From positions 186,001 to 250,000 of the forward strand of contig NZ_BAABJQ010000008.1 of NCBI RefSeq assembly GCF_039543385.1: DNA of 64,000 nucleotides. The letters are read 5' to 3'. Positions 15,672 through 24,544 of the stretch are shown piece by piece. Below the pieces are notes generated by a model, which had not been told where the DNA came from, did not search any database, and saw nothing but the letters and a program-made list of their open reading frames with translations. Source of the stretch: Rugosimonospora acidiphila (GTDB lineage Bacteria > Actinomycetota > Actinomycetes > Mycobacteriales > Micromonosporaceae). The position numbers and the translations under genes are program-made. Numbering within the stretch: the stretch's first letter is position 1; each line of letters begins with the position of its first letter.

Positions 15672-16619
15672 ATGAAAGCGATCGTGGTGACGGACCGGGC
15701 CGCGGGAACGGCTGGGATGACGCTGGCGCAGCGGCCCGAGCCGGACGCGGCGTGGCTCGCCAGTCTTGAGGGCGCCAACTATGGCGATGTCGTCGTTGAA
15801 GTTCATGCGTCGGGATTCACCGGGAATGAGCTGGAGTGGCCATCTACCTGGATCGATCGCCTAGGCCGTGACCGGACACCGTCGATCCCCGGCCACGAGG
15901 TGGCCGGTGTGGTCACCGCCCTCAGCTATGGGGCAACGGGGCTGTCGGTGGGGCAACGGGTGTTCGGGCTCACGGACTGGACCCGCGACGGCACGCTGGC
16001 GGAGTATGTCGTCGTCGAGGCGCGCAACCTCGCGCCGCTGCCGGGCGACGTCGACTTCACGGTGGGCGCGAGCGTCGCGATGACGGGACTGACCGCGTGG
16101 CAAGGTCTGTTCGAACACGGCCACCTCCGGGCCGGCCAGAGCGTCCTCGTGCACGGCGCGGCCGGCGCAGTCGGTTCGATGGCGGCACAACTCGCACGTG
16201 AGACCGGCGCCTACGTCATCGGTACCGGACGCGCCGGCCACCGTCAGGCGGCGCTCGACTTCGGTGTGCATGAGTTCGTGGACCTCGAGAACGACGCGCT
16301 GGAAGGCGTCCGCGGGGTCGATCTGGTGTTCGATGTCTTCGGCGGCGACATCGGAAGGCGGTCCGCGGGTCTGGTTCGAACCGGCGGAACACTGGTGAGC
16401 GTCGCCGGCCCGGCCGAGGCGCGGCCGGCCGACGGTCTGGCGGTCGATTTCGTTGTCGTGTCCGATCGCGCGCAACTGGGTGAGATCGCCCGGCGGGTGG
16501 GGGACGGACGGCTGCGGACGAACATCGGCCACGTCGCGACCCTCGATGACGCTGTCGCTGCCTTCAATCCGACCGAGCGGACCAATGGGAAGACGATCAT
16601 CCGGGTTCGACCGATATGA
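15672..16619 (+). CDS. NADP-dependent quinone oxidoreductase-like MDR, copy B
   Basis: A 315-residue paralogue of copy A with the same GroES-like (IPGHEVAGVVTALSYGATGL) and Rossmann (VLVHGAAGAVGSMAAQLA) segments and the same C-terminal DDAVAAFNPTERTNGKTIIR. It carries an extra stretch WLASLEGANYGD near residue 31 absent from copy A. ATG behind AGAGGA. The strong DNA-level likeness of the two genes makes the pair prone to recombination, which fits the remnant between them. Confidence 0.85.
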   Translation: MKAIVVTDRAAGTAGMTLAQRPEPDAAWLASLEGANYGDVVVEVHASGFTGNELEWPSTWIDRLGRDRTPSIPGHEVAGVVTALSYGATGLSVGQRVFGLTDWTRDGTLAEYVVVEARNLAPLPGDVDFTVGASVAMTGLTAWQGLFEHGHLRAGQSVLVHGAAGAVGSMAAQLARETGAYVIGTGRAGHRQAALDFGVHEFVDLENDALEGVRGVDLVFDVFGGDIGRRSAGLVRTGGTLVSVAGPAEARPADGLAVDFVVVSDRAQLGEIARRVGDGRLRTNIGHVATLDDAVAAFNPTERTNGKTIIRVRPI

Positions 16620-16698
16620 TCATGAACTGATCTGAACTCGGGCCTCGCCACCGGCGCAACGTGTCGTCTGATCCGATAACGCGACAACGCCCGCCCGG

Positions 16699-17547
16699 CT
16701 ACCCGGTCTCGAATGCCTGTTCCAGGCCGGCTGTCAACCAGTGCCATTCGGGCTGCAGGGTTAGCGGAGTCCGCTGACTGAGCCCTTCGAGGACCGCGAC
16801 TGCGCGGCCGTGAACCGCCACGGGGGCGGCGGGATCGACGCCCGCGGCTACTCGTACCGTCTGAGCCACCGCGATGGTGAATGCGACGGTGGGATCGGCG
16901 GTCGTCAGCGTCGCTGTCAGCTGCCGATCGTCGAGGGTGCCCAGGAGGACCCCGAACGCCGGCCCGAGCGCCGCAACGCAACGCAGCGCGGCATCGACCT
17001 CATCGGCCTCGACCACCGGCAGGTCGCCGAGCCCGAGGCTGATGTCGCGTTCGTGGATCCAGGCGTCCCACAATGCATGCCGCACGACGGCCGAGATACT
17101 GACATGGCCGAGCGGGCTTTCGGCGAGCATGGACCATTCGTCGTCAGTCAGGGTGCTGAGCAGATCCGTCAGTGCGTGGGTCGACCCGAGGAAGGCATCC
17201 AGCACGTCCGCGGGAGACGGATTGCCCGCGGCCGCCACGAGGCCCGCGGGGGTGGCGACAGGGTCGAAGGCGTCGAGCATCCGGGTCGGCGTGCCACGGC
17301 GACCTTCGTTGATCGAGTGGATCCAGAACCTGTTGACCGAGGCGAGGTGGATTACCACGTCACGGTTCGTCCAGCCCGCACACCTGCTCGGCGCCTGCCA
17401 CTGTGCGGGGCCGAACCGTGCGACGGTCTTCGCTAACCGCAGCCGCTGGCGGACGGCGGGGGCGGCCACCGAGGCCAGGTCATCCTCGTAGGTGATGACC
17501 GGGGCGGTGCCGTATCGAGGTCGGATCCTCACACCGCGACTGTCCAT
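16699..17547 (-). CDS. Maleylpyruvate isomerase/DinB-type mycothiol-dependent enzyme family
   Basis: A 282-residue protein of the TIGR03083/MDMPI type: AKTVARFGPAQWQAPSRCAG, then WTNRDVVIHLASVNRFWIHS and VVRHALWDAWIHERDI supply the His residues that bind metal in this fold. Such enzymes usually use mycothiol as cofactor; the substrate is unknown. ATG is preferred, with an in-frame GTG just before. The divergent GlxA-like gene begins only about 6 bases away, so one of the two true starts is probably internal. Confidence 0.75.
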   Translation of the reverse strand: MDSRGVRIRPRYGTAPVITYEDDLASVAAPAVRQRLRLAKTVARFGPAQWQAPSRCAGWTNRDVVIHLASVNRFWIHSINEGRRGTPTRMLDAFDPVATPAGLVAAAGNPSPADVLDAFLGSTHALTDLLSTLTDDEWSMLAESPLGHVSISAVVRHALWDAWIHERDISLGLGDLPVVEADEVDAALRCVAALGPAFGVLLGTLDDRQLTATLTTADPTVAFTIAVAQTVRVAAGVDPAAPVAVHGRAVAVLEGLSQRTPLTLQPEWHWLTAGLEQAFETG

Positions 17548-17553
17548 CACCGA

Positions 17554-18639
17554 ATGCCGGCCGTGCTAGTGGCGGTACCGCCCCGTTTAGGTAGTATTCT
17601 CGCCATCGACGAGACCCGGTGCGAACCACTGCGGGTGGGCGTGCTTGCCTACCCGGGATGCTTCGCCGCAGGCACCTTCGCGCTGCACGATCTGCTGTTG
17701 GTAGCCAACCGGGTGGCCGCCTCGGCCCGCCAGCCCCAGCCATTCCAACCGGCCATCCTCGTGGCCCGGCCCGAACGACGGATCACGGCCGCGGGCGATG
17801 TCGTGATCACACCGACGGCGGCGCCCACCACCTGTGACCTACTCGTGGTGCCAGGGTTCGACCTCGTACCCGAAGCCGACATCGACGCGATCCTCGCCGG
17901 CCTGAAGCCCGAACTCCGGCTGATCCGGCGGCTGCGCCGGTCCGGGAGCGGACTGGCGTCGGCGTGTGGGGGAGCGTTCCTGCTGGCCGAGGCCGGCGTG
18001 CTGGATGGCCGCAGGGCGACCACCTCCTGGCTGTTCGCCTCGGCCTTCGCCGAGCGCTATCCGGCTGTCCGGCTCGAGGCGGACCGGATGCTGGTCACCG
18101 ACGGGCCGGTGACCACCGCCGCCGCCTTCAGCGCCTCGCACGACCTGGCCCTGCAGATAATCCGCCGCTGCACCGGTGAGGGGATCGCCCGGCGCACGGC
18201 GCGGGTAACCCTCGTCCCCGACAACCGGACCAGCCAAGCGCCCTATATCGACTCAACCGCTCACCTCGCAGCTGACGAGTTCGCCGAAGACGTCAGGCGT
18301 TGGTTGGCCGCCCGGCTCGCCGACCCCTACCAGCTCGGCCGTCTCGCGGCGGCCTTCCACGTGAGTACCCGTACGGTGCTGCGCCGCTTCACCCAAGCGT
18401 GCGGCCAATCGCCCCTCGAGCATCTCCAGGACCTGCGGGTCGCGCACGCCAAGCACGTGCTGGAGACCGGGGCAAGCGTTCACCAGGCGATGCACGCCGT
18501 CGGATACTCGGACCCGGGAACTTTCCGCCGGCTCTTCGCCGGCCGGGTAGGTCAGACGCCTGCCGCCTACCGACGGGCGTTCGCGACCACGGGCCACGAT
18601 CCGTCCGTACAGAACGGATCCTCGCAACCCCGGGTGTAG
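17554..18639 (+). CDS. GlxA-family AraC-type regulator with DJ-1/PfpI N-terminal domain
   Basis: Up to 361 residues. The N-terminal half (VGVLAYPGCFAAGTFALHDL; DLLVVPGFD; ASACGGAFLLAEAGVLDG) is a DJ-1/PfpI-like sensor with the nucleophile-elbow Cys. The C-terminal half is an AraC HTH pair (LAAAFHVSTRTVLRRFTQAC; MHAVGYSDPGTFRRLFAGRV). These proteins act as transcription factors, often for neighbouring enzymes. The first ATG is nearly back to back with the divergent gene and the first 27 codons include a rare TTA, so the GTG at 17635, which begins the conserved region, is a serious alternative start. Confidence 0.8.
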   Translation: MPAVLVAVPPRLGSILAIDETRCEPLRVGVLAYPGCFAAGTFALHDLLLVANRVAASARQPQPFQPAILVARPERRITAAGDVVITPTAAPTTCDLLVVPGFDLVPEADIDAILAGLKPELRLIRRLRRSGSGLASACGGAFLLAEAGVLDGRRATTSWLFASAFAERYPAVRLEADRMLVTDGPVTTAAAFSASHDLALQIIRRCTGEGIARRTARVTLVPDNRTSQAPYIDSTAHLAADEFAEDVRRWLAARLADPYQLGRLAAAFHVSTRTVLRRFTQACGQSPLEHLQDLRVAHAKHVLETGASVHQAMHAVGYSDPGTFRRLFAGRVGQTPAAYRRAFATTGHDPSVQNGSSQPRV

Positions 18640-18651
18640 GAGAGGACCCAC

Positions 18652-19048
18652 CGGTGCTGCGGGCGCGACCAGCCGGCGCCGTCGCGGTGGGCGCCGCGGG
18701 CGATCCGGCGAGTGTCGGCGATCCGGTGGTGTCGCCGGTTCGGCGGGGCCGGGCGTCGATTCGACACCCCCATCTTCGACGGCTACACCTCCACCGACCA
18801 GATCGCCTCACCGGGCGCCGTGTTCCTCAACCCGCGCCGGCTAGGGGGTCCGGAGGAGTTCGCGTCGTTCGCCGCGTACGCAGTCGAGAACGGCTACGTC
18901 AACGCGTCCGCGCCGCGCCTCGACGCCGGTACCGCATCCCCCTGTGACGCGACGCCGGCGCCGCGAAGACCGGCCCGCTCGTCCGGACCCTCACCGAGTC
19001 TGGACGTGGCCGGTCCCCGCCGCGCGGCCGGAAGCTCCGTCGGTCATA
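18652..19048. other. Gene-poor stretch with an unassigned coding fragment
   Basis: In one plus-strand frame around 18760-18935 a well-formed segment appears (FDTPIFDGYTSTDQIASPGA, FLNPRRLGGPEEFASFAAYA, VENGYVNASAPRL) that looks like a piece of a real protein with no start or natural end. The family was not recognised. Confidence 0.35.
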
Positions 19049-19873
19049 TCACTTCTGAGCTGGGTTGCCTTGAGCGAGGCGGGAGAGGTGCTCCCATTTC
19101 TCCAGTCCGGCGAGCCGGCCGGCGTACTCGGTTCGCAGCGCCTCGAGTCCGTTGATGCCGAACAGCACCCGCAGCGGCGGATTCGGGGCATCGGCGAGTG
19201 CGAGGATCGCTTGGGCGGTGGCGGCGGGGTCTCCGGGGACGAACCCGGCCGCGCCTGCGTAGAGGGCTTCGCGGGCATGTGCGTATGCGGGGTCTGGCGT
19301 GGACTGTGGTGAGGCGGCGGCCAGGCCGGTGGGGAACATGATCGGTTCGATCAGGGTCACGTGGATGTCATAGGCGGCGACCTCAGCGGCCAGCGACTGG
19401 CTCATCGCTTCGAGTGCCCATTTCGACGCCTGGTAGATGCCCAATGCCGGATAGGCAACCAGGCCCCCAAGGGAGGAAACCTGCATGATCCGGCCCTGGC
19501 GACGCTGACGCATGCCGGGCAGCACGGCCTTGGTGGTCCACAGCGAGCCGAAGTAGTTGACGTCCATTTGCGCGCGGGCCTGATCGGCGCTGACTTCCTC
19601 GACCGCCCCGTGGAGCATGTGCCCGGCATTGTTGACCAGCAGGTCGATACCACCGAAGTGCTGCTCGACCCTATTGACTGCGGCGTCGACGGCAGCGCGG
19701 TCGGTGACGTCCAGTTCGAGCGCGAGTACCCGGTCGCCGTAGCGGTCGGTCAGCGCTTTCAGCGTCGCGGCGTCGCGGGCTGTGGCGGCGAGGTTGTCGC
19801 CGCGTTCCAGGATGGCTTCGGCCCAATGGGCGCCGAGCCCGCGGGACGCGCCGGTGAGGAACCAGGTGGACAT
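19049..19873 (-). CDS. Short-chain dehydrogenase/reductase (SDR)
   Basis: A 274-residue classical SDR. Cofactor loop TGASRGLG (residues 8-15), NNAGHMLHG, the catalytic Ser in VSSLGGLVAYPALG and the Y-x-x-x-K pair in IYQASKWALEAM are all present. It reduces or oxidises an unknown carbonyl/alcohol substrate with NAD(P). The ATG follows GGGAG at 8 bases; open frame further upstream overlaps the operator and the divergent regulator. It faces an XRE regulator across a 15-bp-arm palindrome, its probable control element. Confidence 0.85.
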   Translation of the reverse strand: MSTWFLTGASRGLGAHWAEAILERGDNLAATARDAATLKALTDRYGDRVLALELDVTDRAAVDAAVNRVEQHFGGIDLLVNNAGHMLHGAVEEVSADQARAQMDVNYFGSLWTTKAVLPGMRQRRQGRIMQVSSLGGLVAYPALGIYQASKWALEAMSQSLAAEVAAYDIHVTLIEPIMFPTGLAAASPQSTPDPAYAHAREALYAGAAGFVPGDPAATAQAILALADAPNPPLRVLFGINGLEALRTEYAGRLAGLEKWEHLSRLAQGNPAQK

Positions 19874-19932
19874 AGTGCTGCTCCCAAGATCGGTCGGATC
19901 GTTCGTGATCCAGCCTGCGGGTCTTCCCGGCG

Positions 19933-19965
19933 GCTTTGGCAGAGTGAGCTTCACTCTGCCAAAGC
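19933..19965. promoter_or_regulatory. Long perfect palindrome (15-bp arms, 3-base centre) between SDR and XRE genes
   Basis: GCTTTGGCAGAGTGA and TCACTCTGCCAAAGC are exact reverse complements separated by GCT. It sits 60 bases before the SDR start and directly before the regulator start, with TATATT-like sequence behind it. Likely the operator of the XRE protein. Confidence 0.65.
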
Positions 19966-19971
19966 GGGTAT

Positions 19972-20838
19972 ATGGGTGCGTATATTGTAAAAATGGATGC
20001 CCCTCTGCTAGCAGAGTTCCTGAAGATTCGCCGGAACGCATTGAGCCCCGGCGAGGTCGGCCTCCCGGCGGCCGGCCGGCGACGGACCCCCGGCCTACGG
20101 CGCGAAGAGGTCGCCGCTCTGGCCGGGATCTCGACCGACTACTACACCCGGCTCGAGCAGCAACGGGCGACCGCCGTGCCATCCGAGCCGGTCCTCCGTT
20201 CGCTGACCCGCGCGTTACGGCTGAGCCGAGACGAGCGTGACCACCTCTACCGGCTGGCTGGTCACCGTATTCCCGAACGCCACACTGACGACCGGCATGT
20301 CGCCGCGGCATTGCTCAGTGTCCTCGACGCGCTGACCGACATCCCGGCTCAGGTCATGACCGATCTCGGCGAGACCCTCGTACAGAACAACTTGGCGCGT
20401 GCCGTCTTCGGTCCTCACACTGGAAACATTGGCCCGGAGGCGAGTTTCATCTACCGCTGGTTCCGTGAGCCCGCCGCACGAGCCGGCTACCCCGTCGAGG
20501 ACTACGCCGCGGAGTCCCGCGCACTGGTCGCCGATCTGCGTGCCGCGGTGACGCGCCGCGGTGATGCTCCCGCCCAGGCGCTGGTCTCACGCCTACTGGC
20601 CGAAAGTCCCGAATTCGCTGCGCTCTGGAAGCTGCACGACGTCGCCGAGCTGCGCCGGCGCTACAAAAGGATCTGGCATCCCGAAGTCGGGCTGCTCGAA
20701 TTCGACTGCCAGTTCCTCCTCGACGAGCAACGCTCGCACCTCCTTGCCGTCTTCTCGCCGATGCCAGGAACCCCGACCACCGAGCGGCTCACGCTACTGG
20801 CCCTGGCGCACGATCCACTGGGCATCACGACACGATGA
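19972..20838 (+). CDS. XRE-family regulator with MmyB-like ligand-binding domain
   Basis: 288 residues from the first ATG, or 281 from the ATG of MDAPLLAEFLKIRR; neither has a strong ribosome site, so the transcript may be leaderless. The HTH is in GLRREEVAALAGISTDYYTR, typical of the actinobacterial XRE/MmyB group. The C-terminal half (NNLARAVFGPHTGN, WFREPAARAGYP, YKRIWHPEVGLLEF) is the MmyB-like sensor domain, thought to bind fatty-acid-like ligands. It is divergent from the SDR gene across the palindrome and probably represses it. Confidence 0.85.
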   Translation: MGAYIVKMDAPLLAEFLKIRRNALSPGEVGLPAAGRRRTPGLRREEVAALAGISTDYYTRLEQQRATAVPSEPVLRSLTRALRLSRDERDHLYRLAGHRIPERHTDDRHVAAALLSVLDALTDIPAQVMTDLGETLVQNNLARAVFGPHTGNIGPEASFIYRWFREPAARAGYPVEDYAAESRALVADLRAAVTRRGDAPAQALVSRLLAESPEFAALWKLHDVAELRRRYKRIWHPEVGLLEFDCQFLLDEQRSHLLAVFSPMPGTPTTERLTLLALAHDPLGITTR

Positions 20839-20955
20839 ACGCCGGCCCGAGCCGGTCGTAGCGCTACGACCGTCGCCGTCACCGATCCTGCGGTCAACCC
20901 CGGTGAGCACGTCCTGGACCAGGACAGGCAGCCGAATTTCGGGTCACGCGCTCTT

Positions 20956-21801
20956 TCATCGGCTGGGCGCCCAGGGGAGGACTTCTCCATTGCGGACGAG
21001 TTCGCCGTAGTGGCTGGGTTTGACTGGCTGGAGGGCTAGGTCCAGCAGCGCGACGGCGGCGTGGGCGGGGCTGGGGGCGGTGCTGACGTCCCACCACAAG
21101 GCGGAGGTGGGGGTGTTCATCATTCCGGGGCAGGCGGACGCGAGCAGGATGCCGCGTGCGGTGTCGTCTTCGCGTCGCTGCCGGGCCAGGGTACGCACGG
21201 CGGCGACCTGGCCGATCTTGGAGGGGATGTTCACGAACCCGGGCCAGGCACCGGCGCGGGCGCTGCCGTCCTTGACGGCATCGCGCCAGGCGGCGACCTG
21301 CTTGTCCACGTCATCCAGTGACGCCAGACGATCGAAGTGGTCGTGCAGCACGGGCGCCAGATAGTGCAGGGTGCCCAGCGAACTGGCCACGACAATCAGC
21401 CTGCCGTGGTCGCGCAGCAACGGGGCGAAGGCGCGCAGCACGCGCGTGGTGCCGAAATTGTTCACTTCGGCGTACGCCTCGACGATCGCCCGGGGGTCGT
21501 CGTCGGGACCGACCCGCATGACGGCGTTGTTGAACACGATGTCGACGCCGCCGTGGCGTTCCTTCAGCCGTGTCGCGAGCTGACTGGCGGCCTCGGGGTC
21601 AGCGACGTCGAGGATCTCTCCCCGGACCTGGGCGCCGCCACCGGGCATGGCCTCGACGGCCTGGGCGACGCGTTCTGTGTCGCGTCCGGTGAGATAGACG
21701 GTGTCCGCGGGGCCGAGACGGTCCACGAGCCCTTCGACCAGAGCCAGGCCCAGTCCCTGAGTGGCTCCGCTGACCAGGGCGATTTTCGGTGTGGTGGTCA
21801 T
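20956..21801 (-). CDS. SDR family oxidoreductase, carbonyl reductase-like
   Basis: A 281-residue SDR with SGATQGLGLALVEGL as cofactor loop, FNNAVM for the NNAG motif and VVASSLGTLHYLAP carrying the catalytic Ser. The usual Y-x-x-x-K is represented by NIPSK, so Asn occupies the Tyr position; this may be normal for its subfamily, which I cannot confirm. The layout resembles carbonyl reductases of the SDR21C group. ATG behind AGGAAG. It follows a truncated SDR by 26 bases in the same operon, and a LysR gene is divergent upstream. Confidence 0.75.
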   Translation of the reverse strand: MTTTPKIALVSGATQGLGLALVEGLVDRLGPADTVYLTGRDTERVAQAVEAMPGGGAQVRGEILDVADPEAASQLATRLKERHGGVDIVFNNAVMRVGPDDDPRAIVEAYAEVNNFGTTRVLRAFAPLLRDHGRLIVVASSLGTLHYLAPVLHDHFDRLASLDDVDKQVAAWRDAVKDGSARAGAWPGFVNIPSKIGQVAAVRTLARQRREDDTARGILLASACPGMMNTPTSALWWDVSTAPSPAHAAVALLDLALQPVKPSHYGELVRNGEVLPWAPSR

Positions 21802-21827
21802 GTTCTTCCTTGTCGTTGGGCGGCGGT

Positions 21828-22121
21828 TCAGGCTGCGGCGAGCAGGGTTTCGGACAGCGTCCACAGGCGCTGGGCATTGTCCGGGTCTAGGGCATAGCGG
21901 GCCACGCCGTGCAGGGTTGCGCTGCGGCGCTCGACCGTCTCGGCGCGGTCGCGGACGGGCAGGGTGATCTCGGCACCGGTGGCGGCCAGGGCGCGCGCGG
22001 TCTCCAGGCCGAGGCCCGAGGGTGCGCCGGTCACCACCGCGCGCCGGCCGGTCAGATCGATGCCCGCAGCTACGTCGGCCACGGTGCTGGCGAAACCGAA
22101 GGATGTTTCGATCAAGCTCAT
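21828..22121 (-). pseudogene. SDR gene with a large internal in-frame deletion
   Basis: The 97-residue product has a normal SDR start (FGFASTVADVAAGIDLTGRR then VVTGAPSGLGLETARALAA). After the second helix it jumps directly to a typical SDR C-terminus (HGVARYALDPDNAQRLWTLS). About 200 residues, including NNAG, the catalytic Ser and YxxxK, are missing. It cannot be an active reductase, although the frame is intact and it is first in an apparent operon with the intact SDR. Confidence 0.7.
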
Positions 22122-22192
22122 ACCAGCCACGCTAGGCAGCCGAAGGGTATGTCACCAACGAGAATCTCTCAACTGTGGTATGCGTATATGTC

Positions 22193-23110
22193 ATGGCCTT
22201 CACCGACGCTTCCCTCACCGCGCTGCGGGTGTTCCGGGAGGTGGCCGAGCGCGGTACGCTCACCGCCGCGGCAACCGCGCTCGGGTACACGCAGTCTGCG
22301 GTCTCCAGGCAGATCGCGTCGTTGGAGCGGGCGGCGGGCACGCCGCTGCTGGAGCGGCGCCACGACGGGGTACGGCTCACCCCCGCCGGGCGGATCGTGG
22401 TGCGCCGCGCGGCCACCGTGATCGACCAGGTTGATGCCACGGCTCGGGATTTGGCGGGTCTGCCCGAGGAGCACGGCATCGTACGGCTCGGCTGGTTCGC
22501 CAGCGCGGGGGCGTGGCTGCTGCCCCGCGCGTTGGCCGAACTGCGCAGGACCCATCCGGCGATCACTGTGATCACCCGCGAGGGCAGCACGCCGGCGCTG
22601 GTGCGGGCGCTGCGCGCCGGCACCCTGGACCTGGCGGTGCTGGCGTCGGCGCCGCCGTACCGCCCCCTCGACACCGAAACGCCCCCGCTGGAACTGCACA
22701 CGCTTGCCGAGCGCAGCCTGCGCGTCGCCGTGCCCGACACGCACCCGCTGGCCCGCGGTGAGTTCATCGACATCGCCGACCTGCGCGGCCAGCGCTGGAT
22801 CGCCGACCCGGGCGATCGGCAGGCGATGGGGGTGTGGCCCGGCGTGGATGAGCGGCCGCAGATCGCGCACACCGCCCGTGACTGGCTGGCCAAACTGCAT
22901 CTGGTGGCCGCGGGCTGTGGCATCACCACCGTACCTACCGCGCTCGCGTCCGTGATGCCGCCCGGGGTGCGGATCCTGCCGGTCCGCGGCGGGCCGCGAG
23001 AACAGCGACGCATCCTGCTCGCCCGACTCTCTCGGCCCGTACCGGAGCCTGTCGCCCGCCTCGCCGCCGCCCTTCGCGCCATCGCGATCGAGACGGACAC
23101 CTCGGCGTAA
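22193..23110 (+). CDS. LysR-family transcriptional regulator
   Basis: A 305-residue LTTR. The N-terminal winged HTH is LTALRVFREVAERGTLTAAA with GYTQSAVSRQIASLERAAGT, followed by the periplasmic-binding-like effector domain (IVRLGWFASAGAWLLPRALA onwards). It is divergent from the SDR operon by about 70 bases, the classical arrangement for a LysR activator/repressor of the neighbouring oxidoreductase. The ATG of MAFTDAS is chosen since upstream codons add only non-conserved residues. Confidence 0.85.
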   Translation: MAFTDASLTALRVFREVAERGTLTAAATALGYTQSAVSRQIASLERAAGTPLLERRHDGVRLTPAGRIVVRRAATVIDQVDATARDLAGLPEEHGIVRLGWFASAGAWLLPRALAELRRTHPAITVITREGSTPALVRALRAGTLDLAVLASAPPYRPLDTETPPLELHTLAERSLRVAVPDTHPLARGEFIDIADLRGQRWIADPGDRQAMGVWPGVDERPQIAHTARDWLAKLHLVAAGCGITTVPTALASVMPPGVRILPVRGGPREQRRILLARLSRPVPEPVARLAAALRAIAIETDTSA

Positions 23111-23648
23111 GCGGCGCCGAGGGAGCAGGCGTCACGGCAAGAGCGGTGGCTTGCGAATGCTCCATGCGACAGGGCAGTCAGCTGGCGCGATCCGTCCACG
23201 CCAGCCGCGGTTTCGGGTTCGACGGTACGACAGTTCAATAGCCACGAACATCGATCGTCCTGCGGTCGCCTCGGCGCGGGTCGAGCAGGTTGATGAGCTT
23301 GCGCGCCCTGACCGCCTCGGTGCTGCCTCTCGTCGCGGCGGACCGTCGGTCTGCCGGACATCGGATTACTACGTGGGCCGAAATCGCGGCAACGACGTCC
23401 GGGAGGCCACCGTGCGGCTCGTCGTCCGGCTTCAGCCCGAGCAGGTAGAGCGCTACCAATAGCCGCACGTGGACGGTGGCCCGCGGTACTTGAGCGGCTG
23501 GCGCGCCGCAACTCACGAACCGCTGGCTCTGCGAGCGTGACGGGCTGCTGTTCGCCTGCGACGAGTAGCGGTGGCACCGACCTCGCAGCGGACCTGGCGG
23601 TGGTCACCGCGGATCCGGTTGCGCGCGAGTGGTGGGCGCTGACGGCGA
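23111..23648. other. 540-bp stretch without a recognisable gene
   Basis: Frames on both strands are short and show no recognised family. It leads into a truncated AraC-type gene and may hold its lost N-terminal part in degraded form. Confidence 0.4.
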
Positions 23649-24065
23649 GTGGAGGAGGAGAAAGTGCTGGTCGATGCGCACCACCAGGTGTGTGACCTCG
23701 CCGTGCGGCCGCAGCCATGGACCGATGCGCTGCCGGCGCCGCGCTGGTCGTTCGGCACGGACGAGCCGCGCACGCGGCCGCGGGCCGCCGGGGTCGACGC
23801 GACCGTTGACGTGCGGACCGTGATGGTCTACCTCGGCCGGCTCTTCACCCAGCACGTCGGGCTGGCTCCGATGAACTTCCTGGCGCGTACGCGGGCCGAG
23901 CGCGCCGCCTTGCTGCTGACGCACTCGACCCTGCCGGCCGCCCAGGTCGGCGCCGCGGTCGGCTGGGCCGACCCGACCTACTTCGCGCGCCGCTTCCGGG
24001 CGCTGGTAGGGCTTACGCCGAGCGAGTACCGGCAGCGCAGTCGGGTCGTCCCGAGCGAGGAGTAA
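23649..24065 (+). pseudogene. Truncated AraC-family regulator (C-terminal HTH only)
   Basis: The last 80 residues are a clear AraC C-terminal half: GRLFTQHVGLAPMNFLARTR, then ERAALLLTHSTLPAAQVGAA and VGWADPTYFARRFRALVG-LTPSEYRQR. The first helix-turn-helix is incomplete (VDVRTVMVYL replaces the expected helices), and the preceding 50 residues show no sensor domain. It is therefore best read as a decayed GlxA/AraC-type gene. Confidence 0.6.
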
Positions 24066-24544
24066 CACCACTCCAGCTACCACCTGAATCGACGGCGTCA
24101 CGAGGTCGATCCGGAGGCGGCGACCACATTTCCGTGTAGCTGTCGCGCGCGGCGCGGTGACCTGTCCGGCCATGCTGCCCGCGGTTGAAGGTTTGCCCAT
24201 CCGGTCCCGGCTGCCGGCGGTACGCTGAAGTTAGGCGTTGACGCGCATGCGGCCGAGAGCGGCGATCCAGGTGGCGCAGGTCTGCCGCGTCCAGGCGGTG
24301 GGGTCGGCGGCCCAGGATGCTCGACAGCCAGCCGACGTCCGACCCCGACAGGTCGGACCGGATGCCGCCACGCAGCAGGGACTCCGCAGCGGCGGCCTGC
24401 GCCGTCACCAACTGGTTACGGCCGCTCACCTGATCATCGTTATGGCGGCGTTCTTCGACGCCTCTCTGCACGAGTATTCGGGCGGAGGGCAGGGTCGTTT
24501 GTCCTGCCGGGCTCGCCAGCGCGGGCCGGCCTAGAGAGGAATCC
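24066..24544. other. 480-bp intergenic stretch before the amidase
   Basis: No convincing gene on either strand. The only clear element is the GAGAGGA ribosome site at the right edge. Confidence 0.4.

Noticed and set aside
22132..23718. Long minus-strand frame opposite the LysR gene
   Set aside because: Ser/Arg-rich shadow; the LysR HTH and effector domain on the plus strand are clear.
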